Source: Vibrio toranzoniae
GTDB lineage: Bacteria; Pseudomonadota; Gammaproteobacteria; Enterobacterales; Vibrionaceae
Assembly (NCBI RefSeq): GCF_024347655.1
Contig: NZ_AP025515.1
Span: 868,001-932,000 of the forward strand
DNA length: 64,000 nucleotides
Reading direction: 5' to 3'
The position numbers and the translations under genes were made by a program. Below, piece by piece: positions 15,827-25,237 of this stretch. Within the stretch, counting starts at the first letter, position 1. Every line of letters begins with the position of its first letter. Under the pieces are notes generated by a model. The model made no database searches and was not told where the DNA came from. It saw nothing but the letters and a program-made list of their open reading frames with translations.

Positions 15827-17497
15827 ATGTGGGATAACATCGTTACATTATCAGAAGATAAGCAACAAGTGATTGCGTGTCTTCCGTCGGGAATAGTGGT
15901 TGACGCAAACTTTGACAACAAGACACTATCACCAGCCTTGGAAGCGTTAGGCGCATCTAACTATTTTATTTTCGAAGAAGAGGTGTTGCGTTTTGTTGTT
16001 CTTGCTAAAGAAGGCAAGGGTGAAGCGTACGAAGGCGTTTTGATTGCCGAAGTTCGTAATGCAAGTGTTGAGGTTGAAGTGTCTGATGATGAGATGCTCG
16101 CCACTCTTGTGGTTACTGGGCCATATCATGGGAACGTATTACGTGGCAGCGATATCATTCACTGCTTAGCTCAGGCGCACATAACAAAAGGCATCAATAA
16201 GTTAGCGCTCAGAAAAGTACTGATGATGAGTGGTAAGCTTAAGCCTGGTGAAAAGTTTACTCAGCCAGTAGCGAAGGGCACTCAACCCGTGAAGGGGAAA
16301 GATGCTAAGTTTACCGCTTTGGTTGAAGATATTACCCGCCAAGTATTGAAACCTCATAGTGAAGATGTTGGCAAGATTGATATGCGAGATTTGGGCGAGA
16401 CTATTACCGTTGGTAAAGATGACCAATTGATGAAGCGAACGCCAGCCACCAAAGGTATTGCTGGTTTTACGGTCCAAGGTCGAATTATCCCACCGCTCCC
16501 AGGACAAGATATTTTAATCAAACCTGGAAAGGGCACTTATATTTCTCCTGACGATCCCAATTTATTATTGGCTTCATACTCTGGTTTACCCATTATCAAA
16601 GAACGAACCATTGAAGTCGATGACGCCCTGTGTATTAGCAATGTTGATGTATCAACCGGACACGTTAAATTTAAAGGTAATGTGTTTGTTTCTGGAAATA
16701 TTGAACCGGGGATGATAGTTAAGGCAACGGGAAGTATTACTGTCGGTGGTTTTATCGAATCGGCAGAAGTTCAAGCTCAAGGAGATATTAAAGTCGCGAA
16801 AGGAATTATTGGCCACACGACCAAAGAGGGCGATCCTAAAAGCTGCAAGGTATTTAGCAAAGGCTCCATCACCGCAAGTTATGCGCAGAATGCGGAGCTA
16901 CAAACGGTGAATGATATTCGACTTGGCGTACATAGCATGAGTAATGACATTCGATGTGGTAAGAATCTTATCGTGATGGATGCTTTGAAGAAGCACGGTA
17001 CACTCAGTGGCGGTGCTGCTAAAGTCGGCGGAAAAGTGGAATGTGTTTTCTTAGGGGTTGAGGGAGATACCGCAACCAAGGTTCACGGTTTTGCACGTTA
17101 CGATGGATACCGACAAAAGATAGCCGAGTTGAAGGAAACCTATAAACACGCCCAAGAACAAACCATGGATGTGATTCGCCAAGAGCTAGAATTCAAAAAG
17201 CAACCAAAAGCTGAGAGAAGCGAAGAGCAAGCGTTGACCATTGAACAGCAACGAGAAAAGAACAATCACGCGATTGAAAGCACCAAGTCACAACTGGACA
17301 CGCTAGAGGCAGAATTTGAAACAAACCTTGCTGAGTGTACAGTCGAGGCTCATGAAAAAGTATATACCCGAGTCACGATTCAGTTTGGTGATGAGACGGT
17401 CACAACCAAACGAACGCATGGCGGAAGTGTCTTCTCATTCAATCAATACGAGATCCAATGTACGTTCAAGATGGAACAAGAAGATATCTCCTTGTGA
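15827..17497 (+). CDS. FapA-like DUF342 family protein
   Basis: A soluble protein of 556 residues with the DUF342/FapA plan. An N-terminal domain is followed by a right-handed beta-helix of short repeats rich in V, G and I (GNVFVSGNIEPGMIVKATG, ITVGGFIESAEVQAQGDIKV). A coiled-coil (about 415-510) and a small C-terminal domain close the protein. Cytoplasmic polymerising-scaffold or cell-surface-signalling roles have been suggested for the family; the function here is unknown. An AGGGA lies some 13 bases before the ATG, a long spacing. It is convergent with the Lap operon and shares a bidirectional terminator with it. Confidence 0.85.
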   Translation: MWDNIVTLSEDKQQVIACLPSGIVVDANFDNKTLSPALEALGASNYFIFEEEVLRFVVLAKEGKGEAYEGVLIAEVRNASVEVEVSDDEMLATLVVTGPYHGNVLRGSDIIHCLAQAHITKGINKLALRKVLMMSGKLKPGEKFTQPVAKGTQPVKGKDAKFTALVEDITRQVLKPHSEDVGKIDMRDLGETITVGKDDQLMKRTPATKGIAGFTVQGRIIPPLPGQDILIKPGKGTYISPDDPNLLLASYSGLPIIKERTIEVDDALCISNVDVSTGHVKFKGNVFVSGNIEPGMIVKATGSITVGGFIESAEVQAQGDIKVAKGIIGHTTKEGDPKSCKVFSKGSITASYAQNAELQTVNDIRLGVHSMSNDIRCGKNLIVMDALKKHGTLSGGAAKVGGKVECVFLGVEGDTATKVHGFARYDGYRQKIAELKETYKHAQEQTMDVIRQELEFKKQPKAERSEEQALTIEQQREKNNHAIESTKSQLDTLEAEFETNLAECTVEAHEKVYTRVTIQFGDETVTTKRTHGGSVFSFNQYEIQCTFKMEQEDISL

Positions 17498-17550
17498 CTG
17501 AACACTGCTGAATAAGGCAGATTTACTTTTCTATCTAATTGAATAAATAA

Positions 17551-17583
17551 AAAGAGGGAGCTGATGCTCCCTCTCTTTATTTT
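17551..17583. terminator. Bidirectional terminator between the DUF342 gene and lapB
   Basis: GAGGGAGC-TGAT-GCTCCCTC is a perfect 8-bp stem with AAA before and TCTTTATTTTT after it, so it can serve both convergent genes. Confidence 0.85.
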
Positions 17584-17624
17584 TACTTATGTCTTAAATT
17601 TTGGCTCGTTTATTTGAGACCGGC

Positions 17625-19739
17625 TTAGCTTGCAGCTCTTACTTTTCCTTGTTTGAGGTCTGACAAAACTTGCGCTTTTGGACCATCGGCAATAATGCTT
17701 CCTTTTTCCATGACAATCACTCTATCTACAATGTCCAACATTGAAGTCTTATGAGTGATTAGAATCAAGGTCTCACTTGGTAACAATTGGCTAAGCTGAT
17801 GCTTGATGTGCATTTCTGAGCGGTTATCCATGGCACTGGTTGGCTCATCCATCAATAAGACCGGTGGTCGTCCTAGGAAGGCTCTAGCAATCGCGACAGA
17901 TTGACGTTGGCCACCTGATAGCAATCCTCCCCCCTCGCCGACCTGACGCTCTAGCCCAGCAGGATCTTGCTGAGTAAAAGCTGTCACACCTGCACGGTTA
18001 GCTGCATCCATCACATCACGGTCATCCACCAAAGGACGCCCCAAGGTAATGTTGTCTCTTACTGAGCCATAAAATAGATTACTGTCTTGTGGTACACAGC
18101 CTATATTACGTCTTACATCGACATGGTGTAGTTGTTCCATATCTGTGTCATCAATACGCACATGGCCCTCTGTGGGCTTGTATAGGCCCATAATAAGGCG
18201 CTCTAAAGTCGTTTTACCTGAACCAATACGACCAATGATGGCCACTTTTTCACCTGGAGTGATATTCAGAGTCAAATCCCTTATAGAAGCCATTGGAGCG
18301 TCCGGGTAGTGGAAAGTCACTTTGTCTAGCGCAATATGACCTTGAATAATAGGACGGTGAATATAACGCTTACCTTCTTCTTGCTCGTCTGGCATCGACA
18401 TTACTTGTTCGATCAAGGTCATCGATGATTTTGCTTGGTTATAACGAGTTGAAAGCAGTGATAATTGAACCAGAGGACCAATCGCACGACCACTCAACAT
18501 CGTTGCTGCAATCAATCCACCCATGGTAAGTTCACCTTCTGCAATTAGATACACACCAAAGATGATCATCCCAACATTGGTACTTTGCTGAACAAAGCCA
18601 GCGGTGTTTTGGATACTGTCGGTAATGCGGCGACTTTTAATGTTCCAATTCGCCATGTGAGCAACGGCTTCTTCCCAACGGAATTGAAACTGGCTTTGAG
18701 CACTGAACAGTTTGACGGTTTCTAGTCCTGCCAAACTCTCAATCAAGTTCGCGTATTTTTGAGAAGCGAGACGAGAACCTTCTTCAATTGTGCGACGCAA
18801 TGGGCCCTGGATTAACAGCGCATAGATGACCAGAATGACTACACCTGTGACAGGAACAAACACAAGGTTTCCTGCCATCAACCAGATTAAAGCCAAAAAC
18901 ATGATTGCGAAGGGTAAGTCGATTAACGAGCCGATGGTTGCAGAGGTGAAGAACTCACGAATTGATTCGAACTCTTGCAGATTTTTTGCGAAAGCGCCAA
19001 CAGAAGCTGGTTTTGCTTCCATACGAATGCCCAATACTTTACTGAATAATTTTGAGGAAATTAGGATATCGGATTTTTTACCAGCGACATCAATAAAGTA
19101 GCTTCGCATTAATTTTAAAAGCAGGTCAAAAAGGAAGACCACAAAAATACCGCTCGCCAACACCCAGAGCGTTTCAAATGCGAGGTTGGGCACCACTTTG
19201 TCGTACACCAAACGCGTGAACATTGGCGCAGCAATGGCGAAGATGTTGATCAGAATAGAGGCGATCAACACATCACGATAAATATTTTTAGACTCCCAAA
19301 TGGTGCTCCAAAACCAGTGTCCTTTACGAGTCTTTAAAACTTCGGGTGATCGTTCGTCATAGCGAAACTGTTTCTTTACTAGGAAGTAACGACCAATGAA
19401 CTGCTCTTTCAGCTCTTCGACAGGAATGATGATCGGCACCATTCCACTCTCCGCTGTGATAATTTCAGCTTCTTGTTTTTCAATGTCGATACTGTTGAGA
19501 ACGCATGCCTCGCCTTGTTTTAGCAATAGAACGGCAGGCAGAATCAGGTGAGGGATATTTTCTAAGTCGGAGCGGTTCTCTTTTGCCACTAACCCCGCAC
19601 GTTCAGCAGAACGTGGAAATAGGAAAGGGGTTAGCTTACCGTCTGATAGTGGCAGCCCATTGATCAACGCTTCGGGTGAGTTAGCTAATCCGTAATATCG
19701 GCTAACGTAGATCAGTGAGTTTAATAGTGGATCTTGCAT
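17625..19739 (-). CDS. lapB: LapB-like type I secretion ABC transporter (ATPase/permease)
   Basis: An inner-membrane exporter of 704 residues. The N-terminal ~130 residues resemble a C39 peptidase domain without the catalytic Cys (a C39-like domain, as in LapB). Six membrane segments follow (about 155-430). The nucleotide-binding domain has Walker A (IGRIGSGKTTLERL), the signature LLSGGQRQS and Walker B (VLLMDEPTSAMD). It would export a large RTX adhesin together with the LapC-like adaptor and an outer-membrane TolC-type protein. It is the last gene of lapC-lapG-lapD-lapB. No adhesin gene is in the window. Confidence 0.92.
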   Translation of the reverse strand: MQDPLLNSLIYVSRYYGLANSPEALINGLPLSDGKLTPFLFPRSAERAGLVAKENRSDLENIPHLILPAVLLLKQGEACVLNSIDIEKQEAEIITAESGMVPIIIPVEELKEQFIGRYFLVKKQFRYDERSPEVLKTRKGHWFWSTIWESKNIYRDVLIASILINIFAIAAPMFTRLVYDKVVPNLAFETLWVLASGIFVVFLFDLLLKLMRSYFIDVAGKKSDILISSKLFSKVLGIRMEAKPASVGAFAKNLQEFESIREFFTSATIGSLIDLPFAIMFLALIWLMAGNLVFVPVTGVVILVIYALLIQGPLRRTIEEGSRLASQKYANLIESLAGLETVKLFSAQSQFQFRWEEAVAHMANWNIKSRRITDSIQNTAGFVQQSTNVGMIIFGVYLIAEGELTMGGLIAATMLSGRAIGPLVQLSLLSTRYNQAKSSMTLIEQVMSMPDEQEEGKRYIHRPIIQGHIALDKVTFHYPDAPMASIRDLTLNITPGEKVAIIGRIGSGKTTLERLIMGLYKPTEGHVRIDDTDMEQLHHVDVRRNIGCVPQDSNLFYGSVRDNITLGRPLVDDRDVMDAANRAGVTAFTQQDPAGLERQVGEGGGLLSGGQRQSVAIARAFLGRPPVLLMDEPTSAMDNRSEMHIKHQLSQLLPSETLILITHKTSMLDIVDRVIVMEKGSIIADGPKAQVLSDLKQGKVRAAS

Positions 19740-19757
19740 GCGATATAACCCTTACAA

Positions 19758-21668
19758 CTATTTATCAACAATGAAGCCTTGGAACACTTCTACGTAGTTA
19801 TCAGACAGGATATCTAGCTGAGTCTGAGTTTCTATTCGAGACGCAATGGTGGTTATGCCTAAGTTGTGAGCGGTTCTAGATATTGATGTTAAGGTAAACT
19901 TCTGTTTTTCATCATCAAGGTTATGCGTGAACAGGTAATCTAGCTTCACATAACTTGGACGGTACTCGTTGATGTAATCCAGCGATTGGAAGTTACGTCC
20001 GTAGTTATCGACACCAAACATGGCTTCAGTGTTGCGAATGGTGTTACACAGCAGCGCTGTGTAGTGCGGAACATTAATGAAGCAGTTTTCTGGAATCTCA
20101 AAATGCAGCAGGTGAGCGATTGAAGCATTTTGTTCAAGCATTTTACCGATCCAACGGATGAAGCTTGGCTGAGAGATACTGCTTGGTGAAATGTTGATAG
20201 CAATCGGGCTCGTCACCTCGTTTGCATTGAGCTTTTCAATCATTTTCTCGATAACGTATTGGTCGAGAATGTGGCTCATTTCAAGTTGTTCTAGTGCGTA
20301 TAGATATTGGTTGGCACCATAACGAACCCCCTCTTTCTCAATCGCAGAAAACACCTCTTGGTGATACGTTTTACCAAAGGCATTGTTTGCCGCTTGGAGA
20401 CGGAAAGTAATTAGGTCGTTGATGATCGCCTCTTCAACTAGCATACGCCATTGTTGTTTACCCATCACGGCGCCATGGTCGTCTGCTGTGACATAACCAT
20501 AAGCAAGTTCACGGTTAGCCTTGGAACTTGAGAGCGCGTTATCGACTAACGACATGATTTCAGTACTGGTTTTACGGGTGTTGCTGTAGGTGACGCCCAA
20601 TGCAAGGTGTGGATTAGCCGTACCTGTTGGATCTGAGCCAAGGCCTTGAATGCAGTTTACAATGCTACTCGCGACGAGTTTAAGTTCGCTCTCATCGATG
20701 TTTGGCATAATGAAGCCGAACTCGTCGCTAGAAATACGAGCAATGGTGATATCTGGTGATGAAATTGAAGCTTGCAACTGTTCGGCCAATTGGTGAACCA
20801 AGGCATCACCTTCTTGGTAGCCTTTTTCATCGTACTCTTCGCTAATAAACTCGGCCTTTAGTACTGCTAAACCGCCCAAACTGGATTCTTCTAACCACTG
20901 AGTTAGTTGGGACATGTAGTAAGCACGGTTACCTAATTGAGATACAGGGTCGATATACGCTCTTTCACGCAGCTTCTGTGCTTCTTTCGCCTGATTTTTA
21001 AAGGCCAGTTCAACTTGAGTCGACATGTGGTTGATACCATCGACAACTAGGGTTAGATCTTTTGTCTTAGGACGGGCCAGTGGTTCGCCAAACTGATTTT
21101 TCGCAATCTGATCCATTTTAGCAATGATCATAGAGAGCGGACGTAATGCTCGTTTAAGGATCCAAGAGATAGAAACTAAACCCAGCAGGAAGATCGCGCC
21201 AAAGGTGGTCAATAAGCGGGTGAAAGCTTGCCAAAGTTGATCATAGGCGGGACCTGGGTGGCTGACAATCTCGACCTCCGCCAGCTGCATCCAACCACTG
21301 GTTATCACACGGCGATCATGAATAGGTTCAAACAGGTTCAGATTAGTAAACCATTGCGGTACGCCTGTAGGTGTAACAGGATATGAGCGGAGAATGTCAT
21401 CACCACTGTCTAGGAAAATCAATCGAACGACTGAATAAGAACTGCCATCAAACAGGGCGTTGATGACAGACTCTACGGCCACCTTGTCCTTTTCTTCTAG
21501 GTAAGGGGCAAGGGCCAGCCCAACAGTATTAATGGTATTACTTACCTCAGAGCGTTGCTGCTCCTCTAAGTATCCACGGGTAGTATTGAATTCGATCATA
21601 AAAACTGATGTCATCAGCAGTATGAACACCGCAACCATCCCGACCACAAGCTGTTTATATAAAGTCAT
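19758..21668 (-). CDS. lapD: LapD-like c-di-GMP receptor
   Basis: An inside-out signalling receptor of 636 residues: membrane helix (5-25), LapD/MoxY-type periplasmic domain (to about 150), second helix, HAMP, then GGDEF and EAL domains. Both enzymatic motifs are degenerate: SSDEF replaces GGDEF, and the EAL position reads EVF, as expected for a binding-only protein. When c-di-GMP is bound, the periplasmic domain holds LapG and protects the adhesin. The gene ends 18 bases before lapB and begins five bases after lapG, a tight operon. Confidence 0.93.
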   Translation of the reverse strand: MTLYKQLVVGMVAVFILLMTSVFMIEFNTTRGYLEEQQRSEVSNTINTVGLALAPYLEEKDKVAVESVINALFDGSSYSVVRLIFLDSGDDILRSYPVTPTGVPQWFTNLNLFEPIHDRRVITSGWMQLAEVEIVSHPGPAYDQLWQAFTRLLTTFGAIFLLGLVSISWILKRALRPLSMIIAKMDQIAKNQFGEPLARPKTKDLTLVVDGINHMSTQVELAFKNQAKEAQKLRERAYIDPVSQLGNRAYYMSQLTQWLEESSLGGLAVLKAEFISEEYDEKGYQEGDALVHQLAEQLQASISSPDITIARISSDEFGFIMPNIDESELKLVASSIVNCIQGLGSDPTGTANPHLALGVTYSNTRKTSTEIMSLVDNALSSSKANRELAYGYVTADDHGAVMGKQQWRMLVEEAIINDLITFRLQAANNAFGKTYHQEVFSAIEKEGVRYGANQYLYALEQLEMSHILDQYVIEKMIEKLNANEVTSPIAINISPSSISQPSFIRWIGKMLEQNASIAHLLHFEIPENCFINVPHYTALLCNTIRNTEAMFGVDNYGRNFQSLDYINEYRPSYVKLDYLFTHNLDDEKQKFTLTSISRTAHNLGITTIASRIETQTQLDILSDNYVEVFQGFIVDK

Positions 21669-21673
21669 TGTAC

Positions 21674-22342
21674 TTACTCATCGTAATTTATAATGGGTTT
21701 ATTTAATTTTAGAGAGCGTTCACGAGAACGTAAGTCGTTCCATAAGCTCAACCTTGAAGATTTACCTGCTAACTTACCGCTGCCTGCTGCCGACTTGATT
21801 AACCAAAGGTTCCTACCATTGAAGCTGTAAATCGGTCGTAGATCTTGTCGCTTAGAGCCGCGTTTTATTTCAGGGTTTAAGTTGTCCAGAATGAGTGGCT
21901 CCGCACTGGGTGTAGAGTAGTACGCCAGCACCATATGGAACTGGTTTAACTCAAGTGCTTTTACATACACCAATCGTAGTTTCTTATCTGGGACACCCAG
22001 TTCAAGCAAAGAAAAGTACTTTGCTATTGTGAAGTCTTCGCAATCACCGGCATTACTGCCTAAAAACTCCAGTGGTGTCGCCCAGTAGTCGTTTTTACCC
22101 CACAGTACTCTGTCATCGACAAAGTACATTTGGTTGAAGAACCGATTAATGGATTCGAGTTTCTCTGTCTCCCTCAACCCTTCGTATGACGCAATATTTG
22201 AACGCCACGTTGCCACTCGTTTTCCTGCTCTCTCTCCGTAGGTTTCAGAGACGGCATCTATCCATCGTTGATCACTCTTATTGAGCGCCACAGAGGTAAA
22301 AGAGGTGAGTACTAGCAACAATAACGAGGCTCGAGACTTCAT
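21674..22342 (-). CDS. lapG: LapG-like periplasmic cysteine protease
   Basis: A bacterial transglutaminase-like cysteine protease of 222 residues with a signal peptide (MKSRASLLLLVLTSFTSVALN). The catalytic triad is visible: Cys101 (NAGDCEDF), His136 (NQFHMVLAYY) and Asp153 (LILDNL). It cleaves the N-terminal retention module of an RTX adhesin when LapD does not sequester it. In related proteins Ca2+ is required. Directly upstream of lapD, so protease and its inhibitor receptor are co-expressed. Confidence 0.93.
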   Translation of the reverse strand: MKSRASLLLLVLTSFTSVALNKSDQRWIDAVSETYGERAGKRVATWRSNIASYEGLRETEKLESINRFFNQMYFVDDRVLWGKNDYWATPLEFLGSNAGDCEDFTIAKYFSLLELGVPDKKLRLVYVKALELNQFHMVLAYYSTPSAEPLILDNLNPEIKRGSKRQDLRPIYSFNGRNLWLIKSAAGSGKLAGKSSRLSLWNDLRSRERSLKLNKPIINYDE

Positions 22343-22401
22343 AGTCTTTGCTCTTGTCTATTCGTTGTATGCTGCAAGGCGTTATTAAACATCAAACGTC
22401 C

Positions 22402-23793
22402 TTACTCTTTTAATGCGTTGTTTTGAGCGCTTAATATCGGTTTCAACATGTATTCAAGCACGGTTCTTTTACCTGTGATGATATCGACAGAGGCCGTCAT
22501 TCCCGGAATGATAGGCAGCTCTTCATTGTGCCCGAAACTGTATTTTTCAGTACGTACACGCACGATGTAGAAACTGTTGCCTTCTTCATCTTGCGTAGTA
22601 TCGGCACTGATGTGTTCTAACACGCCTTCTAATCCACCATATTTAGTAAAGTCATAAGCACTAAATTTAACAATAGCGGTCAACTCTGGGCGAAGAAAAG
22701 CGATGTCTTGCGGAGCGATTTTTGCTTCAACTAGTAGCGAGTCTTCAGTTGGTACAATCTCAACAATGTCCATACCAGGCTGAATGACTCCACCAACGGT
22801 ATTAATGCCCAATGTTTTTACTGTGCCTGTGACGGGGGATACCACCACGGTACGATTGACTCTGTCTTCCAGGCCAACCGAAGATTCGGTCATTGCTGAG
22901 AGTTTGTCTTGTGCTTGGTTCAGTTTTTCTTGTTGTTCTGAGCGGAAGCTCAGCGCTGCATCAATACGACTTAGCATGGCCTCTTTGATTGCGGAGCGCA
23001 GTAGAGGAATTTTGAGTTCACTAGAGGTCATTTCTCGACGAGTATCGTTTACTTGCCTTTGAAGCTTGAGCAGTTCAATTCTTGGTACTACCCCTTCGTC
23101 GGCAAGCGGCTTTGTTATTTCTAATTCTTGGCGGGCGAATCGGTAACTCTGTCTTAAGTTATCGACGCGAGCTTTTATTTCAATAAGATCTTGTTGCTTC
23201 TGCTCAACCTGTTGATCAAAAACGGAAAGTTGATTTTTTAGATTATTCAGGTCTTGGCGATATTCTGCTTTTTGGCGGTTAACCAGTTTTGGATGAAGCT
23301 CGTAGAACTTTGGAGGGAAGGCTAATTTACCGTAGTCGAGTGAGACACTTTGCTCCCAGTTTTCGACGGAGAATTCTTCGTTGATGATCACACTGCTAAA
23401 TGAAGCAGAAAGCATCAGCACGTTGGCTGTTAAGTTGGCGACTTGTTGTTCGCGTTCACGAAAGTCAGAACGGAATCGAGTGTCATCGATCAAGAGAAGC
23501 TGTTGACCTTTTTTAACGCGTTGACCTTCTCTAACTAATATCTCTTTTACTAGGCCACCCTCAAGGTTTTGGACAACTTGGATTTGGGACGAAGGAATAA
23601 CTTTGCCTTGACCAACGGTGACTTTATCGACTTCAGCCCAAGAGGCCCAAGCAATAGCAGCAATAAAAAACAACACGATCATCCACAGCATGATACGCGC
23701 ACTGGTGGGCGTATTGAGTAGCAGTGCCGCTGTTTTATCATCGGCATACTCAAGTTCGGTGTCGTTCAGTTTGCTGTAATTCTTCTGGCTCAT
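22402..23793 (-). CDS. lapC: LapC-like HlyD-family type I secretion adaptor
   Basis: A membrane-fusion protein of 463 residues. A short cytoplasmic tail is followed by one membrane segment (about 30-52). The lipoyl half-motif (VVQNLEGGLVKEILVREGQRVKKGQQLLLID), a long coiled coil (about 150-300), the second lipoyl half (VSPVTGTVKTLGINTVGGVI) and a beta-barrel end (FGHNEELPIIPGMTASVDIITGKRTVLEYML) complete it. It bridges LapB to the outer-membrane pore. First gene of the operon, 60 bases before lapG. A ~110-base gap separates it from the response-regulator gene upstream. Confidence 0.93.
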   Translation of the reverse strand: MSQKNYSKLNDTELEYADDKTAALLLNTPTSARIMLWMIVLFFIAAIAWASWAEVDKVTVGQGKVIPSSQIQVVQNLEGGLVKEILVREGQRVKKGQQLLLIDDTRFRSDFREREQQVANLTANVLMLSASFSSVIINEEFSVENWEQSVSLDYGKLAFPPKFYELHPKLVNRQKAEYRQDLNNLKNQLSVFDQQVEQKQQDLIEIKARVDNLRQSYRFARQELEITKPLADEGVVPRIELLKLQRQVNDTRREMTSSELKIPLLRSAIKEAMLSRIDAALSFRSEQQEKLNQAQDKLSAMTESSVGLEDRVNRTVVVSPVTGTVKTLGINTVGGVIQPGMDIVEIVPTEDSLLVEAKIAPQDIAFLRPELTAIVKFSAYDFTKYGGLEGVLEHISADTTQDEEGNSFYIVRVRTEKYSFGHNEELPIIPGMTASVDIITGKRTVLEYMLKPILSAQNNALKE

Positions 23794-23904
23794 GACAGTC
23801 CTTGGTTACTAAATAAAGTACAAGCTCATTGAGTGTATTCTTACTTTTGATAAATGTTAAGATTTTGCACCTTTAAATATTTGAATTTATATATCTTTCA
23901 ATTC

Positions 23905-25200
23905 TTATCGGTTTTTGAAATCCGTTTTATCGAGCTGATGCTTTCTTAGCTTGTCATAAAGTGTTTTTCGCGACACTTGTAGTTCTTGTTGTACCTCTTT
24001 TAACCGCCCTTGATGTCGATGTAATGCCTCAACCAAGATAATTTGCTCAAAGCTATCGGTACGTTGGTTTAATGATAGTTGTTGCTCCTCAATGCTCGTA
24101 TCAAATTGGTGCGCATCACTTTGCTCGTTTTCATCATTGCCGAGCGCTGGCTGCTTTACTTGAGTTAACACCCTGAGTTCAGCATGTTGACGAAGCTGTC
24201 GAATGTTTTCGCTCCAATGAGTGGCTATTAGCCGTTGGATCTCTTTTTCTGTGATAACTGGCGGCGGCAGCTGATAGCGGCTTGCTGCACCACGAGCAAA
24301 ATGTTTGAACAAAGAGCCAATATCTTCTGGCCTTTGTGCCAAGGGTAGTAAATCAAAGCGGCGCAGTGCATTTATAATTGTAGTTGGAACTATTGTGCTT
24401 GCTATAATGATACAGGTTGCATTGGTCTTGCATGAGTTTTCACGAAGTAGAGTGGGTTTTAGGTTTGCTAACCATAACCATTGCTCCTGAGTTAATACCT
24501 CTGTCTCATGGATATAGAGTGTTCCGCCCTGATGTTTGAGAAATAGCTGCAAAACAAACTGATGAAATGACGCTTCATCACTGTGTGGTAAATTGAACGC
24601 GGCGATAGGACAAAGCTCGGCCGTTTGATGGCTGTGTAAGTCATGTGTGTACTGCGCAGTAATTCTTTTGCCCGTTCCGACGTCACCGACAAACAGCAAC
24701 AACGGGTTTTGTTTGCAATCTAGAGTGATTAACTCACGGCGTAATTTCTGCATAGAAGGGGATTGGCCAATGAGTTTCGGCCCCACCTGATTCTGCATTG
24801 CTAACTCTTTTCTTAATAGATTATTCTCTTCAACCAAGGCGAGTTTGTCGGCGGCTTTTTTTACTGCGGTAAGTAGAGCATCGACAACAAACGGTTTCTC
24901 GAAAAAATCATAAGCGCCGGATTTCATTGCAGACACCGCAGTTTGTACATCGCCGTGTCCTGTGAGTACGATGATCTGAAAGTTGGGGTTTTGGTTTAAC
25001 AACTTTTGAGTAAATTGAATACCATTCATCACTGGCATGTGAATATCAGTGATCACTATGCCTGCCTGTGTCACATCAATTTTATTTAGCGCCTCAATGG
25101 CATTTGGGAAGCAGACAATGTCGATGCCTTCAATGAGCATGGCTTGTTCTACCGAGTCTCGGATGGCGGGTTCATCGTCTACAAAATAGAGTTTGGTCAT
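23905..25200 (-). CDS. DctD-like response regulator with degenerate AAA+ domain
   Basis: About 431 residues from the ATG at 25200 (a TTG nine bases earlier is possible). The receiver domain is intact (VDDEPAIRDS, phospho-Asp in ITDIHMP, VLTGHGD, EKPF). The AAA+ domain is not: Walker A reads GDVGTGKR, the GAFTGA sigma-54 loop and its flanks are missing, and Walker B reads YIHETE rather than LDE. A C-terminal Fis-type helix-turn-helix is kept (RLKEVQQELQVSRKTLYDKLRKHQL). It probably binds DNA on phosphorylation but should not activate sigma-54 polymerase. Partner of the kinase gene 37 bases upstream. Confidence 0.88.
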   Translation of the reverse strand: MTKLYFVDDEPAIRDSVEQAMLIEGIDIVCFPNAIEALNKIDVTQAGIVITDIHMPVMNGIQFTQKLLNQNPNFQIIVLTGHGDVQTAVSAMKSGAYDFFEKPFVVDALLTAVKKAADKLALVEENNLLRKELAMQNQVGPKLIGQSPSMQKLRRELITLDCKQNPLLLFVGDVGTGKRITAQYTHDLHSHQTAELCPIAAFNLPHSDEASFHQFVLQLFLKHQGGTLYIHETEVLTQEQWLWLANLKPTLLRENSCKTNATCIIIASTIVPTTIINALRRFDLLPLAQRPEDIGSLFKHFARGAASRYQLPPPVITEKEIQRLIATHWSENIRQLRQHAELRVLTQVKQPALGNDENEQSDAHQFDTSIEEQQLSLNQRTDSFEQIILVEALHRHQGRLKEVQQELQVSRKTLYDKLRKHQLDKTDFKNR

Positions 25201-25237
25201 AGAGTGCAAGAGCCGAGTCCTTAACTGTCGGTCAAAA

